Below are positions 58,376-64,000 of a DNA stretch of 64,000 nucleotides, piece by piece. Made by a program: the position numbers and the translations under genes. The stretch covers positions 9,725,000 through 9,788,999 of the forward strand of contig NC_133497.1 of NCBI RefSeq assembly GCF_025370935.1, given 5' to 3'. Position 1 is the stretch's first letter, and the number at the start of each line of letters is the position of its first letter. Origin of the DNA: Choristoneura fumiferana (lineage: Eukaryota > Arthropoda > Insecta > Lepidoptera > Tortricidae). Under the pieces are notes generated by a model. That model saw nothing but the letters and a program-made list of their open reading frames with translations, did not search any database and was not told where the DNA came from.

Positions 58376-59467
58376 GTCCGGTTTCTTTTCGTTAAAGCAG
58401 CAATTTTATTGTTAGGTAAGGAGTCCGACTCAGACTTAACCGGTTTTTGCACTTCCCAACTAAAATTCGACTTTAACCGTTCTAATAAATCGTTCGGCTA
58501 CCCCATTTGTCAGCGGTGCGTTCGGTATAAATTTCTGTTGTTTGAGTGTTCGGATGATAATTGTGTCCTAATGGTTTTAAATAATGATGCCAATCACAGT
58601 TTTTTCACTTAAAAATAATAATTAATGTCTTGATTAGTCTTAAAGGAGTCAGAGGAGCTTTGAAACAAGCATTACTATTAGATGCCGCTTGAAGCGGCTG
58701 GTTGAACTTTGTAAGCTTCTTAGCTTAGACTGTTCCGAAAATGGACGAGTAAAAATTTGAAATTGTATGCAAAATACAAGAATTTAAATTCTGAAAAAAA
58801 AAATCGGTTCTATTTACTATTTTATACATTCTGTGTGTCAAAACAGCTGGTTTTTCGGGATACTCTTCCCGCAGCCGCCGCTTCAAACGACGCCATTACA
58901 ATATTTACAAGTGACGCCCAAAACGAAAAAATCAAAATTGTTCCCACTTTTTTCGTTAAAACAGCGCGCGGGACGCCTTTTGAGAAACAATAATACTTAA
59001 TTAATTGGCGTTAATTCTGTGTGCCAATAAAATGCCCCCTTTATCAAAAAACGTCCAGCCGCTTTCCAGAGATCAACACTGGCGAACCAGTGGCACTAGC
59101 CTAAAGGACCTGCGGAAACACGCCGCATGCCACCAACGGGGGATCCACCCAGGGAGGGGGTCAAAAAAACATTGAAGCTTATTGTAAAATAACATAAATC
59201 AAATAAAAAAATCAACTCTCCTCTTTTGTCAATCAAAATCTACTGTTATCCTAGACTCAGTCCAGGACGCAAAGGGGGGTCTTGACCCCCCCTGCCTCCC
59301 CCCGTGGAATCCTCCCTTGCATGCCACTATAATGCCCAACAAACAACGAATAATTAACATAACCTTCCATTAGAACAAAAACTAAATACTGTGGCACTAA
59401 AATCAGTTCACTAACATGTGTGCGGCAGACGGCATGGGCCCATATACTATCACAAATCGGACTAGAC

Positions 59468-60549
59468 TCAATTCTTCGTTGTCGGCGTAACTCCCAGCAG
59501 ACCGGAGTACCCTCTGAACTGGCTTGCCATGAAGTCCCTATACATCGCCAGCTGCCGCTGGTCCATGGACCCAGCTAAGCTACTATACAACGCGCTCATA
59601 TACATAGGGTCCATAAACTGCATACTAGACGCATTCTTCTGCATATCCATCATATGCTGCAAATTGCTGGGCCCTTTAAACGCATTCTGCAGCAAATTAT
59701 TCTGCAAATTTGACTGAGAATCCCTTGATCCAGTGGAGCTGGTTGGTGACACGTCGTCTCTGGGATTGACTTGATAATTTGGGACAACTATGGGTGCTTT
59801 TTTGGAGCTAAATTTGGGATATTCCTTCGGCGGGGTGGGAGTTTTCGCCGAAACGAATTTCCCATTTGACGATCTCTTCTGTGGTATCTTCGATTTGTTG
59901 GGCGTTGTTGATTTAGGATTAACTAATGTTATTTCTAGATTTGAACCTACTACCGCCTTCCCGTCTACTAGAGTATAGTTTTTACTTAGATTTTGGGGGG
60001 ATGTGTTTTTGGAAGGGGAGGGTACGGTGGGGATTCGGACGATTTCGACTGCTGGCTTCTGGCCCGTTGGGGGGGACTGGCTTTTACAAGTCAAGTCTAG
60101 GATGTCTTGGGGGGGAGTTGTGGTTTGAACGCTCCGTTGGGGTTTGACTGGGGTGCCTAGCATAACGTGGGGGGTGGCATGAAGGGGTCTTTGGGGTTGC
60201 CGTAGACGGTTTTCTCTGGGCCTGAGGATCCGAAAGCGCTGGTGGCTTGGATTACTTTGGGGGGTTGTACGCCGTTAGCGTAATTGGGGGGGATTATGTT
60301 GTACATTTGGAATATTTGGGCTTGCGTCATGATTTGGTGTTGGACTGCTGGGTTGAGCATGAGGGGGGAGGCTAGGGGTGTCGCTAGGGGGGCAATGGGG
60401 GGCGTGGGCCAGGCGGGGGCGGTGGGGATGGCGGTGACCTCGAGGCCGCGCTCCTTCAGTATGTCCAGTTTTTTCTTCTTGACGGCTTGCGGACTTTCCG
60501 GATATTCGTCTAAATCTATTATCTCTGGGGTTTTGGGCTTGTAGGGCAC
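59468..60549 (-). CDS. Terminal exon of a Pro/Ser-rich nuclear regulator, frameshifted; candidate ARID5 C-terminus
   Basis: The exon begins after the acceptor ttcttcacag, in phase 0 with the upstream exon, and stops with TGA at 59470-59468. Residues 1-40 carry VPYKPKTPEIIDLDEYPESP, a basic AVKKKKLDILKERG segment and LEVTAIP. Later come DILDLTCK, VEIVRIP, a long Pro/Ser/Thr/Lys-rich disordered stretch, a Met/Gln-rich block and a C-terminus of GLLGVTPTTKN. EIIDLDE and the upstream DDEIVEV resemble SUMO-interacting motifs, KKKK is a plausible nuclear signal, and ILDLTCK is like a CtBP-type docking motif; these are readings, not proofs. After about 130 codons the frame stops at TAG just past a run of six C. 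One extra base in that run would join it to a second frame that reads on to the end, so a single-base loss is likely. The low-complexity composition and position suggest the C-terminus of an ARID5-type protein, but no unique domain proves it. Confidence 0.8.
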
Positions 60550-61640
60550 CTGTGAAGAAAAAAAAAACAGTTTCAGTTAATGCAACTAATATTATAAATA
60601 TGGAAGTAAATGAGTATGTGTATGTGTGGATGAGTATTTGTTATTCCTTCACGCTAAAACGGCTGAACGGATTTGGATGAAATTTTGTATGTAAGCTGGA
60701 CGTCTGGAATACTACATTATAGGCCACATTCTGTTTAGAATCTTATTATTTTATCGTTATATTTAGAGGCTTGAGATTTGGCATAAGTGATATTAATTCA
60801 TCGTAAACGAAATCTCCTAGAATTATTCTTCTTTCTTTCAGATTTTTTCGTAACCAAAACGGCCCTTCGAACCAGATTTTCGCAACTAAAAAATTATCCT
60901 TTCAGCTGAATCGATTTACACATGTATTTTTTCGCTATTAAAATGCTTCTGTTCTTTGAACCAGATTTTCATAAAAATGGTCCTTTGAACCAGATGTTCA
61001 CAAAAATGGTCCTTCGAACCGGATTTTTCTCTATTAAAAATGGCTCTACGAACCGGATTTATTGCAAATAAACAATGCTTGAAGCGGAATGGATTTACAC
61101 ATACATTGTAAGGTCTTTCGTATCGGATTTCTTGCAACTGAAACAACGCTTCCAGCTTGTCGGTTTTAAACTTGTATGTGGGCTAATCAACTTTTAGTGT
61201 TCCCGTAACTTAGGAGCCATTAGTGATACACTTTGTTAGAAAAATGTTCGCAATACTGTTAGCATGCGTAGGGGATGAGCCATGAAGAAATTGCCTTAAC
61301 CTCGTAAGGCCCACGTCAAATACTGATCATTAGAATTTGAAACTTAATGTCGATTAGTGAAGTTTGAAATAAAATAAAAATAGAAATAATATTTATTCAC
61401 TTGAACAGCGGTTACAGAGATGTTCGGTTGGTACACATAAAAATGAGTAGAATGTGCAGCACTCTCGCCGGCATCACCTAAATTTAAGACGTTGGGTCTT
61501 ACGAGGTTAAAACTGTCACAAATCCAACTTTTAGTGGACTTATACCCAATAAAATCATACTTCTAACGACTCAGGAGACGTTACCATGGCAACAAGCAAC
61601 ACTAAAAAGTTGATTGACTCACGTAGTGTTTGTCGCTCAC
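60550..61640 (-). other. Intron of the minus-strand gene
   Basis: The intron runs between donor GTGAGC and acceptor ttcttcacag. It contains a dispersed repeat at 60600-60800 and, at 60845-61140, several imperfect repetitions of a motif around ggtcctttgaaccagatttt. No other exon is visible. Confidence 0.8.
60600..60800 (+). repeat. Dispersed repeat family H
   Basis: It has atggaagtaaatgagtatgt, cacgctaaaacggctgaacg and gatttggatgaaattttgta. Confidence 0.55.
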
Positions 61641-61759
61641 CTCGACGATCTCGTCGTCGCTGGTCGCGGCCGGCGGCCGGTGGATGCCGAAGTTGGTGAC
61701 CGGCGCCGGCGCAGGCGGGGACGACGACGCAGAGTCCGGCCGCAGCGAAGCGCCCGGCG
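61641..61759 (-). CDS. Internal exon of the same minus-strand nuclear regulator
   Basis: The exon has a strong acceptor (ctattttccag after a T-run) and donor GAG|GTGAGC. Two bases complete a Pro codon from the upstream exon, then 39 codons follow: PGASLRPDSASSSPPAPAPV, TNFGIHRPPAATSDDEIVE. Both flanking junctions are in phase with neighbouring exons, which argues strongly that this is genuine. The segment is low-complexity Ala/Pro/Ser with an acidic end that continues directly into the EVPYKPKTPEIIDLDEY motif of the next exon. GC content is very high compared with the introns on both sides. Confidence 0.85.
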
Positions 61760-61824
61760 CTGGAAAATAGTTTTTTTTTTTTAATATAAATATTCACACT
61801 GTATTTGCACTATCCATTCTGTTA

Positions 61825-61940
61825 AGCTGAGGAACGATTTACCCTTGTCCCTAAGGGAATCTCCGTCTGTGACCGCGTTCAGGGAGAGGTTAAAGAAATT
61901 ATGGCTTGAGGCGAGACTGTGTCCGCTTTTGTAATATGTT
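61825..61940 (+). mobile_element. LINE fragment: last 34 codons of a reverse transcriptase frame
   Basis: The frame reads NDLPLSLRESPSVTAFRERL then KKLWLEARLCPLL and TAA, the typical end of Jockey/CR1-like RT proteins (NxLP.xLR...F+..L+..L). No more upstream; severe 5' truncation. Confidence 0.65.
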
Positions 61941-61970
61941 GTATTTAATGTAAATAATTTTGTATTTGTA

Positions 61971-62372
61971 CCAATCTTAATTTGATTGCTTAGTAACGAC
62001 ATCTCTTGTCCGGGTGAGCGGTTAGTTCCAATGGAGTGCCGAAAAAAGTTTCTCGATGAGGGCTACGGTATAGATGTCGCTAGCGTCACTGCTTAAGTGG
62101 CTAACATAAGAAACAAACAAGCTGAGATATGAGGTGCATAGGGGAAATTCGTGTCTGTACCGTTGACCATCAGTGGTGTAGCGGTATAGCACGCGGTACG
62201 GAATACCGAGGACCTGGGTTCGATTCCCAGTGATGGTCTTATTTTTCTGGTTTTTCTGTGCATCTATATTTCAGTTTGTATTTTCAATTTAGGTTTTACG
62301 GGATGACCGTAAAAGTAAAAATTTGGAATTGAAATAAAAAATACAAAAAGATTCCAAAAAACCAATCTTAAT
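61971..62372 (+). mobile_element. tRNA-like composite repeat, family C
   Basis: It runs from ccaatcttaatttgattgct through a tRNA-like segment at 62166-62237 to ttccaaaaaaccaatctt. A direct repeat near ttttgtattt on both sides may be the target duplication. Confidence 0.75.
62166..62237 (+). tRNA. tRNA-like segment (repeat-borne, not a standard tRNA gene)
   Basis: The 72-nt segment can fold as a cloverleaf. The ends accatca and tgatggt pair at 7 of 7. The T arm ctggg-ttcgatt-cccag pairs at 5 of 5. The middle stem cggt/accg encloses a 7-base loop, acggaat. Position 33 would be C rather than the near-universal U, and the anticodon would be GGA. Four copies lie inside family C, so this is a tRNA relic carried by a retroelement rather than a working gene; Pol III A- and B-box-like sequences are present. 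Confidence 0.35.
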
Positions 62373-62479
62373 TTTGTATTTATTTTCTTTCTCTTTTGAG
62401 TATTTCTGTTTTTTGTCTCTTTACCGCACTTAATTTTAACTGTCTGCTTATCCTCTATATTATAAATTGTCTTCTCTTA

Positions 62480-62590
62480 ACTAGGTTAGCTGGTAGAGAT
62501 CCCTTTTTAGGGATAAGTTCGCCTTTGTTCTCCTCTCTGTGTATTTGTATTTTTATTTTTATGTGCAATAAAGAATTTAAATACATAATA
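62480..62590 (+). mobile_element. LINE 3' tail (relative of 15781 and 17037)
   Basis: The sequence ggtagagatccctttttagg, gataagttcgcctttgttct and gtgcaataaagaattt matches the tails in reverse at 15781 and 17037. Confidence 0.6.
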
Positions 62591-62939
62591 CATTACAGAG
62601 AACACAATTAACAAGTATTAAGTATTAGCGAAATCTCTCAGCTCAGCATAGTGTTGGCCGGAAGCCAACGCTGGTCACGCAATTTACATAAGTATGCCAT
62701 ATATATTAAGTATGCTATATTATCGAGTTGTTCCAACTTACTTGAGGCGTCCCTAATTTTATTTTACTTATTATTGTTGTCGTTATTGAATTTATTGCTA
62801 CTCTTTTATTTTATTTTTAAATCCTCTTGTACAAATTTCCACGCATATATATGTATATAGGTATTTTATAATTCTTATATTTGTCATGATTTATATATAT
62901 ATATATAATATAATATGTAGTTTTTTCTTTTCCCGCAAT

Positions 62940-63166
62940 AATTACGCGTTCGGTTACGTGGGTGCACACTCACCGGGGTTCAGCTGAAAACCAGCGCTGC
63001 AGCTCTGGTTTCAGGGCTACGGCACATGCTGAGCTGAGTCCTTTTGGCATCACACTACAGCACAATATCTCTTATTTTCCTCTCTTTTCCTATTTTTTAC
63101 TGTGTTTTTGTTGTGATGTAGTGTGTTTTTCTTGTCAATAAATGTTGTGAGTTTGAGTTTGAGTTT
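62940..63166 (+). mobile_element. Retroelement 3' end with (GAGTTT)n tail
   Basis: It contains gctgcagctctggtttcagg and gctacggcacatgctgagct, then caataaatgttgtgagtttg and three gagttt units. An AATAAA precedes the microsatellite tail. Confidence 0.55.
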
Positions 63167-63386
63167 GATATTTCAAGTCAATCCGACTACTGGAAGTTGG
63201 TCGAATTTAACTTGCAAGATTTGATTACAGACAGACAGACAACGGGACAGGTGAAACTAAATAAAAGCTTGTAAAAAACCGATGCTCTTTGAATGAACCT
63301 AACCTTTGTGACCCTTTTGCACAATAAAGAATTTCCTGACGAGATACCTTAATTTTGAAATAAATAAAAATTAAATATTTTTTAGA

Positions 63387-63798
63387 TTAAGGGGCTGTTT
63401 CACCATCCATTGATTAGTGTTAACCTTAACTGAAGTTTAAATGTGATGCCGTCTCCGTGTTCGATACAGCGCCATCTATAGTTCATCTGCTGAACTAGAT
63501 AGCTTGCTAATTAATCAAAATGATCGATGCCCGTTGACATTCATGTACCTCAGCAGTTACAAAATAAACACAAAATGTGGTGGCGCTAGTATCGCGCATC
63601 AATATAAATAAGGTTTTAAGTTTGTTTGTCACTGTTCCATTGCAATCGGCTTCGGAGTAAAAAGTCCAAAAAACCAACCGGTCTCTCATTTCGGGCACCC
63701 AACTTTACACTCCGTCTATTCGAACAAAACAAATAAAGACGGCATCACATTTACACGTCAGTTAACACTAATCAATGGATGGTGACACAGCCCTTTAA
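63387..63798. mobile_element. MITE family F, split by about 260 bp of other sequence
   Basis: The left terminus ttaaggggctgtttcaccat and the right terminus ggatggtgacacagccctttaa bracket a foreign block from about 63452 to 63711. The TTAA at both ends fits the target duplication of this family. Confidence 0.75.
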
Positions 63799-63897
63799 TC
63801 TTGCACATTTTAACAATTTCCATGCGCAATATTACCCCCATTTATAATGCATAATTTTTTTATGTTGCATAATAATCTGGTCTCTACTGATACTTAC

Positions 63898-64000
63898 GTG
63901 TCTGCGCGGGGGTTGCGGGGTTGGCGGGGGTCGCCCGCGCCGGCTTGACCCTCACAGCGCGCAGCGAGCTGCGTCCCGCCGGCCGCGCGCTCTGCAACAA
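63898..64000 (-). CDS. Exon of the minus-strand nuclear regulator, reaching the window edge
   Basis: The donor CAC|GTAAGT at 63897 leaves phase 1, completed by CG in the next exon. The frame reads SARPAGRSSLRAVRVKPARA then TPANPATPAQT, basic and Pro/Ala-rich. TTGTTGCAG just before the Ser codon could be the acceptor (exon start 63991), but the frame is also open through it as Leu-Leu-Gln, so the exon may continue beyond the window. The DNA-binding domain of this protein, if any, should be encoded further to the right. Confidence 0.78.

Larger units (their letters stand above)
54866..59467. other. Intergenic/3' UTR region between two convergent genes
   Basis: PRPF3 (+) and the minus-strand gene end facing each other about 4.6 kb apart. 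The interval holds a palindromic element, SINE relics, a perfect inverted-repeat element and a small element with TIRs. The stretch 58380-59467 contains open frames of up to about 80 codons without recognisable content. The stretch 59040-59330 contains G- and C-runs that could be part of the minus-strand gene's 3' UTR. Nothing supports another gene. Confidence 0.55.
61760..63897 (-). other. Intron of the minus-strand gene, with several insertions
   Basis: The intron holds, in order, a LINE C-terminal fragment, a tRNA-like composite repeat, two LINE 3' tails and a split MITE, each listed separately. No exon is visible between them. Confidence 0.75.

Noticed and set aside
58340..58993. Two frames of 90 and 78 codons in the intergenic region
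   Set aside because: No similarity recognised, AT-driven composition, and the first starts inside a MITE; left unannotated as genes.
59529..60544. Several + strand frames of 62-86 codons
   Set aside because: They are antisense shadows of the minus-strand terminal exon.
61555..61797. 80-codon frame rich in Arg, Ala and Cys
   Set aside because: The correct frame of this exon is the one that joins both neighbouring exons in phase; this one does not.

Overview
The window is nuclear DNA of a moth or butterfly (Lepidoptera). The evidence is an AT-rich, intron- and repeat-dominated sequence packed with tRNA-derived SINEs like those described from Helicoverpa and other Lepidoptera (head reading tggcctagtggtttgac, tail ending in ggctgggatgatgatg), several families of small palindromic DNA elements, and 3' fragments of non-LTR retrotransposons. 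The species cannot be fixed from sequence alone. No bacterial, viral, rRNA or CRISPR features were seen.

Only three coding units can be supported, all as exons. (1) On the + strand, exons at 171-191, 17209-17350 and 28174-28283 join in phase into the N-terminus of an ARID5A/ARID5B-type protein: a short start exon, then the conserved BAH-like N-terminal module. (2) On the + strand, exons 53703-53835 and 54758-54865 encode the C-terminus, with stop codon, of the U4/U6 snRNP splicing factor PRPF3 (Prp3). (3) On the - strand, exons 64000-63898, 61759-61641 and 60549-59468 join in phase into the Pro/Ser-rich, probably disordered C-terminus of a nuclear regulator. A one-base deletion in a run of six C (60169-60174) breaks its reading frame. 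This may well be the C-terminus of the same ARID5-type protein.

Layout: 1-28.3 kb holds ARID5-like exons 1-3, separated by introns of about 17 kb and 11 kb filled with repeats. 28.3-52.2 kb has no recognisable exon and is repeats plus unassigned AT-rich DNA. 52177-52276 is a 100-N assembly gap. 52.3-64 kb holds the PRPF3 3' end and, tail to tail with it, the 3' end of the minus-strand gene.

The most important reading of the window concerns that gap. PRPF3 has a 3' end but no upstream exons in the 25 kb before it. The ARID5-like gene has an N-terminus but no later + strand exons. A nuclear-protein C-terminus sits on the opposite strand beyond the gap. All three facts are explained if the sequence right of the gap was scaffolded in the wrong orientation. 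Flipped, one ARID5 gene would run through and PRPF3 would lie convergent to it. This is an inference that needs long reads or a related genome. The rest of the interest lies in transposon archaeology: nested insertions with intact target duplications, a perfect 61-bp inverted-repeat element, a repeat carrying a tRNA-like cloverleaf, and a small inverted-repeat element with a THAP-like reading frame. No novel multi-gene system was found.
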